In this document: positions 45,850-58,189 of the stretch, piece after piece | Layout: each line of letters begins with the position of its first letter | How positions within the stretch are numbered: position 1 is the first letter of the stretch | Notes under the pieces: generated by a model | Seen by the model: the letters and a program-made list of their open reading frames with translations, nothing else | What the model was told of the DNA's origin: nothing | Databases searched by the model: none | Position numbers and translations under genes: made by a program | From: Chamaecyparis obtusa | Lineage: Eukaryota > Streptophyta > Pinopsida > Cupressales > Cupressaceae | Direction of reading: 5' to 3' | DNA length: 64,000 nucleotides | Assembly (NCBI GenBank): GCA_027943335.1 | Contig: BSBK01000879.1 | Coordinates: 572,581-636,580, forward strand

Positions 45850-47128
45850 ACCAAAGATTATACACATAGCAACATCTTTATGTAGTGGAGAAAAAGAAGA
45901 TTTCATAAAGTTCTTCAAGGAGAGAAAAATCAATTTTGCACAGTCATACGATGATATGCCAGGACTAGATCCTAATCTGATAATTCATCATTTAAACATC
46001 AAAGAAGGAGTCAGACCAGTCAAACAAAAATTAAGGAAAATACACCTACACATATCACTCCTTGTCAAAGTGGAGTTGGAAAAATTATTAAAGGTGGGAT
46101 TCATAAGAGCCATTGATTATGTTGAATGGATATCAAACATTGTGCCTATTTAAAAAGAAGACAAGTCAATCACAATTTGCATAGACTTCAAAGATCTCAA
46201 CTTCACATGTATGAAAGATGCTTTTCCATTACCAAGCATAGATGCCATAGTAGATTTGATAGCAAGTCACTCCATGTTATCTCTAATGGATGGGCTTAGT
46301 GGCTATAATCAGATTAAAATAGCACCTGAAGATCAAGATAAAATGGCATTCACATGCACATGGGGGACATTTTTCTATAATGTTATGCCCTTTGGTCTCA
46401 AAAATTTTGGAGCAACATATCAACAAGAAATTACTACTATTTTTCATGATATGGTGCATAAATTCCTAGAGGACTATGTAGATGACATACTTGCAAAATC
46501 TCATTCAAGAGAAGAACATCTACCTATCTTGGAAAAGATATTTACAAGGTTGGAGCAATTTAAAGGAAGACTCAATCCTAAGAAATGTGCATTTGGTGTA
46601 CAATCAAGAAAATTGCTAGTGTACATAGTTTCAGCTAAGGGAATAGAGTTAGACCCCACAAAAGTAAAAGAAATTATGGAAATGGGAGCACCTCAAAATG
46701 TCATCCAAATGAGATCACTTCAGGGTAGAATCCAGTCAATCAGGAGGTTTATATCACAACTTGTGGAGAAATGTCACTCTTTTACTCAACTCCTTCACAA
46801 GGACATAGTATTTAGATGGGACAAAAAGCGTGAAGAGGAATTCACATTACTTAAAAGGTACCTGATGAATCCACCTACTTTGATGCCACCAATAAGAGGA
46901 AAGCCATTAATTTTGTATATTTCAGCAATAAAACATGCTTTAGGAGCACTCTTGGATCAAGAGGATGAAAATGGTGGAGAAAAATCCATCTATTACATAA
47001 GCATAACTTTGGTGAAATATGAGCTAAACTATACATTCATTGAAAGAGCATGTTTGGTGGTATTTTCTGCCTATGATATTATATGCTATCTCATAAAATC
47101 AGACTTGTGGCAAAAATTGATCCATTAA
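45850..47128 (+). pseudogene. Element A reverse transcriptase and first RNase H
   Basis: The RT N-terminus is at 45956-46153 (LDPNLIIHHLNIKEG), followed by one TAA, then an open 305-codon segment from 46211. Landmarks are LMDGLSGYNQIKIAPED, NVMPFGLKNFGATYQ, the catalytic YVDD at 46475-46486 and LQGRIQSIRRFISQL. The first RNase H part (ILYISAIKHALGALL) lacks its usual catalytic Asp. This is the best preserved RT in the window apart from D's. Confidence 0.87.
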
Positions 47129-47234
47129 ATATCTCTTAAGCAAAATAGCCCTCATGGAAAGATTGGCCAAATGGGTCATGGTTCTAAGAGAGTTTGATAT
47201 TGAATATGTGGATTGAAAATAAATCAAAGGCCAA

Positions 47235-47700
47235 GTGATAGAAGACCAAATAACAGAGTCACCTTTACAAGATGAACATCCTATTCAAGTAGAATTTCCA
47301 GATTCAGAGATAATTAATGTTGAAGCAAAAACATGGAAGTTATACTTTGATGGCTCTTATACCCAACATGGTTCAAGTGCAGGAATATTACTAATTACTC
47401 ATCAAGGATCAACAATTCCTAAGTCATACAAGATACTATTTCCATGTACAAACAATATAGCTAATTATGAGGCACTAGTTATCAACATAAAATTAGCATT
47501 AGAGTGGAAGGTGACAAAATTCTAGATATTTAGAGATTCTCAATTGGTCATTAATCAGATAAATGATGAGTATCAAACCAAAGATGATAATTTGATACCC
47601 TACAAAAACATGATAGAAGATCTCAAGAAGTACTTCACATTGATAACTTTTGAACAAGTGTCAAGAGACAAGAACAAAGTAGCAAATGCAATGGCTACAT
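47235..47700 (+). pseudogene. Element A archaeal-type RNase H
   Basis: WKLYFDGSYTQHGSSAGILL, CTNNIANYEAL and FRDSQLVINQIND form the RVT_3 type core. The Glu usually seen before Tyr (AEYE) is replaced by Asn. One TAG at 47523 interrupts it. Confidence 0.82.
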
Positions 47701-48425
47701 TATCTTCACTTCTCCAAATGTTGGATCAAAGTGCCAGATATGAATTCTTGGTAGAAGAAGTCATACAACCCACATTTGACCCTTCCCATACCCACACCAT
47801 TTTCCTATTAGTGGGAGATGAATTACCTTGGTATGGATCCATTTATATATACCTAAAAGACCAAACTTTACCCATGGACCAAATCTAAAACCAAAAGAAA
47901 AGTTTCATAAGACAAGTCTCTCGTTACACCTTTGTATCTGACCCATTGTATCGTAAAAGTCTAGACGAAATGCTTTTAAGGTATTTAGAGAAGGAGGAAT
48001 CAACTTTAGCCTTACAAGAAATCCATGAAGGAATTTCTGGGTCACATTCAAATGGTTTAACTCTAGCGAAGAAACTTCCTAGGATAGGATATTATTGGCC
48101 TACTATGGAGAAAGATGCTTTTCACTTTGCAAAAATTTGTCAAAAAAGTCAATACCATGGGAACCTAATTCATGTGCTAGCATAAAAACTACATTTGATG
48201 ACTACACCTTAGCCCTTTTATCAATGGGGTTTGGACAAAATAGGAATGATTTATCCACCATCCTCAAATGGTCATAAGTCCATAATTACAGCAACTAAAT
48301 ATTTTACAAAATGGGTAGAAGTTGTGCCATTATCCACTGCCACAGGAAATAAAATCCCCATGTTCATATTAAACCACATAATTTGTAGGTATGGTGTTCC
48401 TCAAGCCATCATAATGGATAATGCA
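47701..48425 (+). pseudogene. Element A integrase, truncated
   Basis: The HHCC finger (IHEGISGSHSNG, then CQKSQYHG with its second Cys changed), the first aspartate (QWGLDKIG) and the second (IIMDN) are present. The reading stops at 48425 where element D is inserted. The remaining third, with the catalytic glutamate, is missing from the far side of D, so it was deleted. Confidence 0.82.
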
Positions 48426-50076
48426 TGGTGTAGGGGCACCTAGAGAAATAGGGCCCTCACCATTTCTTGCAATTTTTTTGTGTAATGCTCTTAGTGAGAT
48501 TTGTATAAACAATAAGGGTCTAAGGACCAGTTGGAGTGTTTGGCAATGTTAGTTGGGGTTTATGAGTCATAAGAGTCTTTGGATAGACCTTAAGGTTAGT
48601 AAGGTACTCCTTGTTATGAAGTCCTACTGGAAGGAAAGGAGCTAATTTAGAGATTTTTCAACATGTTAGTAAAAAAAAATGGGTTTTCCATTCCTAGGAG
48701 TCATCTAGGAAGGGTCTCTAGTCTTAGAAAAACTAAGAGTTGGCCATTTTGGCAAAAGATGTAAAAGTTGCAAAAGTTGCAAAGTGCAACTTTGCAACTT
48801 TGCAAAATGTTGCTTGACAACATTTAACAAACCTATCCTATAATGGTGGATTTGATTTCCACCATGATAGGAACCCTAAAAGGTGAGACCAAAGACCTAA
48901 GAGACATTATTTAAACTTAGCAAACCCTAATATTACAAGAACGTGTGTGTCAAAGTATAGACAGAATGTTGTTGTGACTGTTCTATACATGAGAAAGGAT
49001 CACAGTGAATGAATGAAAGCTTTTGAGCACTAATTTTTCTACTGTAACATTTTGGCATTATATTTTGTGTTGTTTAGAGTAGATTTTGATTCGTTAGATT
49101 AGGTGTATATAGTTTTTCATTTGCAAGTTTTTAAATAGTTTGTTTGTGCCAATCCATTGTCCTGAACCAAACAGTTGGCCTTGTAAGCAATGTAACTCAC
49201 TATCCCACCATAGAATTAGTACGGCCTTTTGGGGATAGTGAGTGGGTTCAATGTACTTTGTGATTGCAGGAGGAGGGCCCCAAAAGCAATGGAAGTAGTT
49301 ATAATCTCTTGCCCTAGGCGAGCCAGAGCAAGCCCGGTTAGGGAAGTTTGAACTTACAGAGATTATGGAGAGCAAGGTTGTGAAGATAATGAATAAAGAA
49401 AGCATGGAGAAGCTAGGGGAGTAATTTAAGGTCCCTTGACAAGAAGGAGAGGATTTTGGAAATCTCCCTAAGCATAAAACCAAGCTATGAAGTAGGTAGG
49501 CCTAGAAAAGGCCTGGAAACCCTTAAAACCCTCATATTGTGCAGAGGTACAGTATAGCCTTTTTGAGACCCAAAACCTAGAAAATCTTTGAGAGTTATTC
49601 AAATGATTAAGGGTCTATGAAGGAATTTTTTGAAGTTTAGTGGAAGAAATTGGAGTAATCACTTGAATTCTCAGAGCAGGAGAGCTAATTGGGCTCTTTT
49701 CTAGTAGCCCTGTTTTGGTAGAAAAGTGAAGGATCGGTAAGGAAGATCAATAATTTGGGTTGTCTTAGGCATTAAAAGAAGTATATTGGGAGGTCTTGAA
49801 CCATCTCCATGACCCTACAAGATGTGTGTAAGGATTTTTGAAGAAAGACCCTAGAAGTACTTAGGAACCTTGACTGTTCTTCATCTAGCATGAGAGCCTA
49901 GCAGTTGGCAAGTGATAGATTTTCTCAAAGATAAAAGAGTGGGGGTTTGGGATTAGGGGATCTTAGGCTAAAGGAGGTCCTATAGATCTATTTGGTGGAC
50001 TTGGAAGTCACCTTAAAAGTCTCAATGGTAGAAAAGAAGCATGAACTAGGGCTTAGTTCATCCCCTCTCCCTATCA
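48426..50076 (+). repeat. Element D 5' LTR
   Basis: Starts TGGTGTAGGGGCACC, ends CTCCCTATCA. A perfect 13-bp inverted repeat (48773-48785 and 48789-48801, aaagttgcaaagt and its complement) lies in the first third and is nearly conserved in the 3' copy. Confidence 0.88.
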
Positions 50077-50078
50077 AG

Positions 50079-50091
50079 TGGTATCAGAGCC
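50079..50091 (+). promoter_or_regulatory. Element D primer-binding site
   Basis: tggtatcagagcc, initiator-methionine tRNA type, 2 bp after the LTR end. Confidence 0.92.
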
Positions 50092-50129
50092 TTATAAAGG
50101 TGTGGGAAATAAATTGAAGAGAAAGCTAA

Positions 50130-51151
50130 ATGTTTGCACCTACTGAATCTAGTGGATCAAGAAAGATGGTGACCAATGCAGAATTGTCCAAGAAAGTTGA
50201 AGAGAAAGAGGAAGATAATAGGTTGTTGAGAGAAAGATTAGCACAACTTGAACCATTGTTAAGTGATGTCCAAGATAAGGTAGACAAAGTAAAGGATGAG
50301 ATGGATTAGAAGGAAGAGTAGGAAGCCAAAGAGAAGGAGATTGAGTTAGAGGAAGAATCCCCAACACCAGACCCTATTATACCAGAGGAGCCTTTCTTGA
50401 AGGCACTCAAGGCAATCAATGGCAAAGCTTTGGAAGGCATTCCTTTGTTTAGTGGCAAGATGGATCCAGATCTTATTATGGATTGGATTGAGGGCATGGA
50501 GAACCATTTTGAATGTGATGGTGTCTCTGATGCTCAAAAATTCAAAGTAGCAAAGGCAAGGTTAAGAGGCTCTACCTTAACTTGGTGGAAATTTGTCCAA
50601 ACAAAAAGAGAGAAGGAAGGGAAGAGCCCCATAGTTACTTGGAAAGGAATGGTGGCTAAAATCAGGCAGACCTATATTCCTGATGATTATGAGATACAAC
50701 TACATAGGAGAAGATAGAACCTTAGACAAAAGGAGATGGATGTACACTCCTATACTAAAGAATTTCAAAACTATGCCTAAGGTCCAAGGTGGTGGAAGAT
50801 GAAAGCATTAGGTTGGCAAGATACTTGAATGGTCTTAAGTGGTCCATCCAAGAAGATATGAGCCTTGTCACTCTTAAAATAGTCCATCAATGCTACCAAA
50901 TTTCTTTAAAGGTGGAAGAGAAAGGAAAGAGGAAGCGGGACCAGACCTCAAGGAGTAGAGGAAGGGGCAGAGATGGCAAAGGACATAGGAGAAACTATGG
51001 AGGTAGAAGCAATGATAGCATACTTCAAGGTGAGTCCAAGCTGACTAAACAAAGTGGATAGACCAGCCAAAGGGGTGGTTCAAGCAGAGGTAGAGGATTT
51101 GGAGGAAGAGGTAGATCACCAGGAGGAAGAGGGCCATCTTATTTTGCCACT
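50130..51151 (+). pseudogene. Element D gag, broken
   Basis: The ATG at 50130 (MFAPTESSGSRKMVTNAELS) opens a coiled-coil-like Glu/Lys-rich segment with two TAG codons. The capsid core follows at 50440-50720 (IPLFSGKMDPDLIMDWIEGM, WWKFVQTKR, TYIPDDYEIQLHRR). A basic Arg/Gly-rich tail (50930-51130) precedes the knuckle. It is broken by TAG at 50715 and 51059, TAA at 50778 and a frameshift near 50780. Confidence 0.83.
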
Positions 51152-51895
51152 ATGAAGTGTTACCACTGTCAGCAATTAGGACATCCTACCTATAGGTGTC
51201 TTGAAAAGGGATCATCTTCACAAGGTGAAAAGAAAGTGGCATATGTACATGAAGATACTTCAAGTGTGAAGTCTCTTGATATTCAATTGGATTCAGAGAG
51301 TGGTGAGAATTTGATGATAAAGAGGATCCTAATCAGAGAACTAGTCAAGGAGGAGCCCAAACAAAGGAGGTCACTCTTCAAGGTAAGATGTAAGATAATG
51401 GGAAAAGTTTGCAAAGTTATCATAGACTCAGGGTCTACTGATAACATTATTTTAAAGGAGGTCATTACCAAGCTCAAGATTCCCAAAATACCTCATAGCA
51501 CTCCATATAAGGTCACATGGCTAAATAAAGGGCAACATGTCTTGGTTAATGAGAAAGCATGGATTGAGTTCACCATAGGTGGGTATAAAGACAAGCTCTT
51601 ATGTGATGTTTTTCCAATGGATACATGTCACCTATTACTAGGTAGGCCATGGCAGTTTGATAGAAAGGCCATGCACAATGGTGAGCTCAACTCATACACT
51701 TTTATGAAGGATGGAGTGAGCTTCAAAATTCAGTCTTTACTTGAACAAGACAACCAAGGAAGTAGACCTAATGTGTTGATGATGAAGGGAAAAGAGTTCA
51801 TGAAAACTCTTGAGAAAGGAGTGGGTTATGCTATTGTAGTGAAACCCAAGGAGGACATAGAGACCAAGAAAGAGGATATACCTTATGAAGTGTAG
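51152..51895 (+). pseudogene. Element D zinc knuckle and protease
   Basis: An open 247-codon segment. CYHCQQLGHPTYRC (51158-51199) is a complete CX2CX4HX4C knuckle. The aspartic protease has IIDSGSTDNII (DSG at 51425-51433) and HLLLGRPWQFDR. It ends in a TAG at 51893. It is the only protease here with the classical DSG in a gypsy element. Confidence 0.87.
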
Positions 51896-53395
51896 AAGAT
51901 TTTGAAGGAGTTCAAGAGCATCATATTAGATGGAGCACCTGTAACCTTGCCACCTAAGAAAGCAATCAGCCATCAAATAGATTTGATTCCAAGGGCATCA
52001 TTTCCAACCAAGGCACCTTACAAGCTAACTCCTGAATAGAACAGGGAAGTTGCAAAGCAAGTACAAGAATTTATGGATCAAGGGATAATAAGAAAGAGCA
52101 TCAGCCCATGTGTTGTTCCTACCATTTTAGCACCCAAGAAAGGAGGAACATGGAGATTGTGTATAGATTCTTGATCCATTAACAAGATCACAATTCAGTA
52201 TAGGTTTCCTATACCTAGGATTGAATATCTAATGGATTGCCTAGGAGGGGCAAGGTATTACAAAAAGATAGACCTTAAAAGTGGCTATCATCAAATAACA
52301 ATAAAAGAGGGAGATGAGTGAAAAATAGCTTTCAAGACCACTGAAGGACTCTATGAATGGCTATTCATGCCATTTGGCCTCTCCAATGCTCTAATCACAT
52401 TCATGAGGCTCATGAATGAGGTGTTGAAAGACTTCATAGGTAATTTTGTGGTAGTCTATTTAGATGACATATTAATTTTTAGCATGAGTAAAGAGGAACA
52501 TTTAAAGCATCTCAAGATTGTGTTGTCTAAATTGAAAGAGGAACACCTAACCATCAATCTAGATAAGTGTGACTTTATGAAGTAGGAACTAGTCTATTTA
52601 GGCTTTATTTTATCTCAAGGAGATCTAAAGATGGATGACACTAAAGTTACAACAATATTAAGTTGGCCAACTCCTAAGAATGCCAGTGAAGTGAGGAGTT
52701 TCCATGGCCTAGCTCAGTACTATAGGAAGTTCATTAAGAACTTCAATGGGATATGTGCTCCTATGATGGATACCATCAAGGGTGGATTGAAAACTAAATT
52801 TTTGTGGACACCTATAGCAGATAAGGGATTTGAGACATTAAAGAAAGAGGTAGCTACTAAGCCTATCCTAAGGTTTCTAACCTTTGATGAACCCTTTGTC
52901 ATAGAATGTGATGCTAGTAACATAGCAGTAGGAGGAGTTTTGAATCAAAGAAATAGACAAATGGCTTTCTTTAGTGAGAATCTAAATGTAGCAAAGAAAA
53001 AGTACTCTTCCTATGATCTAGAACTTTATGCACTTGTTCAATCCCTTAGAAAGTGGAGGCATTATCTTTTGCCCAAAGAGTTTGTAGTGGTCACTAACAA
53101 TCAAGCTTTGATTTTTCTCAACTCCCAAGACAAGTTGAGTCATAGACATGTCAAGTGGGTGGAGTATTTGCAATCTTATACCTTCACCATAAAGCACAAG
53201 AAAGGGCAGCTCAATAAAGTAGCAGATGCCTTGAGTAGAAGGTTGCTCACTGTTCAAGAAGTCCAAATGAAAAGCATAGGATTGGATAACTTCAAGGAGT
53301 TGTACCAAACTGATGAAGACTTTGCAGTAGCATACAAGGTGTGTCAAGAACATTTGAATCACTTTCATGGTGAGTTTGCAAAGTATACATTGTAG
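51896..53395 (+). pseudogene. Element D reverse transcriptase and RNase H
   Basis: RT landmarks: [51 protein letters not shown] and the YLDD box at 52457-52468. RNase H has VIECDASNIAVGGVLNQ, YDLELYALVQSL and VADALSRR; the usual Asp of T-D-H is Asn (VVTNNQAL). Single stops at 52036, 52172, 52318, 52583 and 53393 are point changes, mostly TAG. Confidence 0.87.
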
Positions 53396-54580
53396 GATGG
53401 ACTCCTATTTAAAGGAGGGAAATTGTGTGTTCCAAGAGGATCCATGAGGGAGAACCTCATTCAAGAAAAACACAATGGGAATTTGAGTGGCCATTTTGGC
53501 CTCAACAAGACCTTGGAATTGGTTCAAAGGTACTACTATTGGCCTAAAATGCAAAGAGATGTCAGAACCTATGTTGAGTAATGCATCATATGTCAAAGAG
53601 CCAAGGGTACTTCTACAAATGCAAGACTTTATCAGCCTCTCCCAATACCAAGAAGACCATGGGCATGTGTAAGTATGGATTTTGTGGTTGGTTTACCTAG
53701 GACAAAGAGTGGCTTTGATATTATATATGTTGTAGTGGATAGATTCATAAAAATGAGTCATTTTATCCCATGTAAATTCACTCATGATGCAAGTCATATT
53801 GCTTATTTGTTTTTCAAATAAGTTTTAAGAATTCATGGCTTGCCAAGTAGTATTGTATCTGACAGAGATAGAAAATTTATGGGACACTTTTGGAGGTCCT
53901 TATGGAAAAGACTAGGTACCAATCTAGAATTTAGTTCAACTTACCATCCTCAATCTGATGGTCAAACTGAGGTGGTCAATAGGACACTTGGAAATTTGTT
54001 GAGATTCTTAACAAAGGAGTATGGTTTGACATGGGACTTATTCCTTCACCAAGCAGAGTTTGCCTATAATGATAGCATTAATAGGACTACTGGAAAGAGT
54101 CCCTTTGAGATTTTCTATGGGATACATCCTAGGGGTGTATGTGAACTAAGAAATCTAGAAAACCAAGTCCCTAATAGTAGCTACACTGAAGATTTTAGTC
54201 AATCTATGAAAGAAGTGCATGATCAAGTGAAATAGTCCCTCATTGACAACACTAAGAAGATAAAGGATAAGGTTGATCTCAAGAGAAGGGAGGTATAGTT
54301 TGGTGTAGGGGACTTAGTCATGGTCCACCTAAACAAAGAAAGAATGGAAAAAGGAGTTCCTACAAAGCTACAGATGAAGAGAGTTGGTCCATGTCCTATA
54401 ATAGCCAAGTATGGACAGAATGCTTATAAATTTGGTCTACTAGATGATCAAGCTATCTCTCCCATCTTCAACATTGTAGACCTGGTTAAGTACAAGGGAC
54501 CCCTTACTGAGGTAGATCAGAATGTGGAGGAAGCTCAGAAGGAGGTTCAGGCAGCAACCCTACCTCCTAAATCCAAGCTA
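53396..54580 (+). pseudogene. Element D integrase
   Basis: HHCC finger (EKHNGNLSGHFG, then CIICQRAKG), DDE residues in [10 protein letters not shown] (about 53670), SDRDRKFMG (about 53860) and GQTEVVN (about 53965), all intact. The C-terminal SH3-like part (FGVGDLVMVHLNKERM) follows. Stops at 53579, 53819, 54233 and 54297. Confidence 0.87.
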
Positions 54581-54583
54581 CAA

Positions 54584-54754
54584 GTAGAGAAAATATTGGA
54601 CTCCCAGGTTCACAGCAAGACCAGACATGGTACGTATCAAGAACACCTGATCAAATGGTAGGGAAAACTAGACTCAAAGGCTACTTGGATCCTTGAGAAT
54701 CAATTCAAACTCTAGGGCATAGATCTCCACCTTTTGTCTCTAGAGGGGATTTAG
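54584..54754 (+). pseudogene. Element D chromodomain
   Basis: VEKILDSQVHSKTRHGTYQE, then HLIKW, and TWILENQF fit the chromodomain core with its aromatic cage positions. It is the mark of chromoviruses, where it guides integration to heterochromatin. Two TAG codons (54659, 54713) interrupt it; the final stop is at 54752. Confidence 0.82.
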
Positions 54755-55250
54755 CTTCTTTGGTGGGGAGTATGGTGCATGGGTACCTAGAGAAATAGGG
54801 CCCCCACCATTTCTTGCAATTTTGTTGTGTAATACTCTTAGTGAGATTTGTATAAACAATAAGGGTCTAAGGACTAGTTGGAGTGTTTGGAAATATTAGT
54901 TGGGGTTTAGGAGCCATAAGAGTCTTTGGATAGACCTTAAGGTTAGTAAGGTACTCCTTGTTATGAAGTCCTACTGGAAGGACAGGAGCTAATTTAGAGA
55001 TTTTTCAACATGTTAGTAAAACAAAATGGGTTTTCCATTCCTAGGAGTCATCTAGGAAGGGTCTCTAGTCTTAGAAAAACTAAGAGTTGGCCATTTTGGC
55101 AAAAGATGTAAAAGTTGCAAAAGTTGCAAAGTGCAACTTTGCAACTTTACAAAATGTTACTTGACAACATTTAACAAACCTATCCTATAATGGTGGATTT
55201 GATTTCTACCATGATAGGAACCCTAAAAGGTGAGACCAAAGGCCTAAGAG
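54755..55250 (+). repeat. Element D polypurine tract and truncated 3' LTR
   Basis: The tract ttggtggggagta (54760-54772) abuts the LTR start TGGTGCATGGGTACC at 54773. The LTR matches 48426-48908 and stops abruptly at 55250 after ggcctaagag. Confidence 0.88.
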
Positions 55251-56340
55251 TATGTTGGAAATCAAAAATCAAAATCAAAGGGTGTATTGCATTAGATTAA
55301 TTGCATTTTAAAGTCATATTACCTTAGTTGCATTAATTTCATTTTAAAAGTGCATTTTCATTAGCTTGAATTCATTTTAATTCATATCATTTAGTCACAT
55401 TCATTACATCAATCATTATAGTTCATATCATTAAGTCTATTTTAAAATTACATTGCATTAGCTTACATTCATTTTAGATCTTGTATGTTAATTGCATTCA
55501 TTGCATTAAATCATTTTAGTTCACATCAAGACATTATTAATTATACATTGCATTAAGTTAATTTTAAGCATTGCATCTAATTTCATCCCGTTAGTACATT
55601 GAATTTTACATTTAGGTACATTTATTAAGGTTCATTACATTTAAACTTTGAATTGTATTCAAAACAAAGTGTATTAGGTCATCCCTTTGCATTAGGATCA
55701 TCATTAATCATTATATTATCAAATTATTAAGGTCATCATTTATTGCATCCATACATCACTAATTACATTCATCATTAATCATAAATCATCTAAATCCATA
55801 CATTACATCATATAAGTGCATTAAATTCCATCCATTTCATACACATCTATCATATTACATACATCACATTACATTGCATTACATCATCCATATCATCATT
55901 CATAATTACATCCATAAACATCATCGCATAGCATTAATCATTAAACCATTAAATATTCATCATATTACATCATTAACATTAAACCATGTATTACATGCAT
56001 CCATCTACTCTATGACCTAAATAAGAAATTCTCATTTGTATAAATAGACATGTGCATTCATATCATAAACTGCATTTGAAAAGTATAAAAGAAAAGCATG
56101 TAGAGATGAATCATATAGATCTTTATATCATATAAAGCACCTGAAAAGAATTCCAACACATGATGACATCATATAATGTAAAACTATCAAATCAAATAAA
56201 ATCCATAGTATCATCAATGTCTATCTCAAATAAGTGAATCAGAGTCCATCCAACATGAAAAGTATCGATCATAAGTAACAACATCTAATAAAAGAATATA
56301 AGTACAATGTCTCAATATCAAAAAAATCATAATATACAAT
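55251..56340. other. cattaca-rich simple-sequence stretch
   Basis: Degenerate cattaca/ttcattaca words dominate to about 56000, and the rest is AT-rich. Its reverse complement resembles C at 25850-26070, so most of it probably belongs to element A's spacer. A TGTTGGAAATC start at 55253 could also be the edge of a further insertion. Confidence 0.45.
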
Positions 56341-56380
56341 CAAAATAATGGATCATCATATATATCAACTTCCCAAACCA

Positions 56381-58083
56381 CCAACACCATCAATACCAGG
56401 ACCAATATCAAAGCCTCGACTAGAGCTCGCCTGTAGCCCGTGCTAGCTCATAGCAGCCATAAATGCCTGCATCATCATGTTGATCTGTGTCACCTGATGT
56501 CTGACCTCTAACATCTTAGACCACCTGATCAATAGCATCAATGATATGTCATCAATAATCCACCTTTCCCAGGTGGGCCTACACAACCATCCCCTCATAT
56601 ATCCATGCAAAAGTCCATCCTAGTTCTTGATGGTGAACTGCGATAGGTCTAGTAATAGGAATATGCTCCCATGTCCATAACTGAAGAAGAACTACTCTAG
56701 TAGAAAGAGTAGTCCCACACCGATATACAACATCATGCAACTCATGGTACAACTTTGCAAGAATACATGAACCCCAATCAAATCTACAAGGATGGGTAAT
56801 CATATCCTTGAGAATCCTACCCCGACCAACTACAAAGCCATCTCCCCGCTAGTCAAGAACCAAGAAACCACCAACTAGAACACCAATTAGTGTTGGAAGT
56901 ACTAGAAAGGAAGTAAACTGAGCCCATTGGATGCTCTCATTTCCTATGGCAGAATCAACAAAGAGGTAGCTACAAACTTTACCATCATATACCTGATCAT
57001 AATATACTATCTCTCAATGAGTAGGGATCTACATCAACTGATATACATCCTTGAGGGTGATCATTGTCTCTCCCATCAGCAAATGAAAGATATTATGGTT
57101 AGACTGCCAGTGTTCTGCCATAGCAGTGAGAAGACCTCAATTCATGTGGAATCAAGGGACAGAGAGTAGAAAGGATAAACCACATTGGCCAATCACTCGA
57201 CGCTCCATCATCAATCATATCGAATGACAAAGGATATAAGCCTCAGATAGCTAACTTTAAAAGATGAGTCTACAAAAGCAAGTTTAAACACATCAAAAAT
57301 AAAAAATCATTAACTATTGGATCATCTTAAGTCAATCGACCAATCAAATATAATCGAACCATAATCAATTTTCCTGATTCTATTCAGAGAGGATGGAAAA
57401 TTCATCATCATCCACCATCTAAATCAAGATTAACCATCAAACATTCAATATCAAATGACTCAAACTGACATCACATGACTTGTTACAGACAAGACTCAAA
57501 AACCTAAGCCAATCGGCTAATTGACGACATCAAATGGACTAGAAAACTAACTGAAGCGTTCACAATTTTTTGCTAAATGGGGTGTACCTACTCTTGCATT
57601 GTTTAAAAGTACTGAAAATCAAATGCGTAGCTTAAAACATCAAAAGCACAGAAAAACTATTGTACGTACTACAACAAAGTGTAAGTCCTGTGGGATTTAG
57701 TACACACTGCACGAATACCCTATACGTGCTACTAAAATTATTAAACATGCAATCAAAATTGAAAGCATTGCAAGAAGTTGTAAAAGAAAAAATATGCCCT
57801 AAATTTAGCATTTGGAAGTGCTTCTAAAAAGTTTGGATGTACTACAGAAAACCACAGATGCACTGCAAAATTTGTGTATGTGCTATTAAAATGCTTGAAT
57901 GCGCAGCACAATTTAAAAAAGAAAAAATAGGTCTTTTCCTAGAAAAATCTTTTTTTTTAATTTAAATGCTAAAATCAGACAAAAGAGGTTGTCAGGGGTA
58001 CATACCAAAGTTTCATAGCTAGGTGGGCGTTGATATTGTCGACCATGCTCGAATCTGTACTCTCAAATAGGGATCACCATCAT
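56381..58083 (-). pseudogene. Antisense PMD gene of element A (decayed)
   Basis: It lies opposite to A's gag-pol, as in C. Exon 1 starts at the ATG at 58083 or 58080 and ends at the donor G|GTATGT (58006/58005). The domain begins with NIFHLLMGETMITLKDVYQL near 57090-57030. The best block (56803-56579) reads ITHPCRFDWGSCILAKLYHE, then LLQLWTWEHIPITRP; the same landmarks occur in C. The C-terminal Gln-rich tract of C is not recognisable here. A minus-strand TATA box is at 58166-58159. Several stops and frameshifts make it non-functional. I infer that a common ancestor of A and C carried it. Confidence 0.7.
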
Positions 58084-58158
58084 AGAAGGATCAGAGAGTT
58101 AGAGTAAAAAAGTGAAAGAGAAGGGTGAAAATGAATAGTGAAAATGACCTATTACCCC

Positions 58159-58166
58159 TTTATATA
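58159..58166 (-). promoter_or_regulatory. TATA box of the antisense PMD gene in A
   Basis: ggctatataaagggg on the minus strand lies about 80 bp before the ATG and is preceded by aggtcaaaa, as in C at 21984-22002. Confidence 0.6.
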
Positions 58167-58189
58167 GCCCATTTTGACCTAAAAGTTGG

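Larger units (their letters stand above)
48426..55250 (+). mobile_element. Element D: chromodomain Ty3/gypsy element, 3' truncated
   Basis: Full 5' LTR (48426-50076), tRNA-iMet primer-binding site, gag, pol with a C-terminal chromodomain, polypurine tract, then only 478 bp of the 3' LTR. A left target copy ATGCA (48421-48425) has no partner because the right end is deleted. LTR divergence over the shared 478 bp is about 17 differences by eye (near 4%), lower than for A, B and C, consistent with a later insertion. Confidence 0.87.

Noticed and set aside
49094..49483. 129-codon minus-strand ORF
   Set aside because: Lies wholly in element D's 5' LTR with no recognisable motif; a chance ORF.
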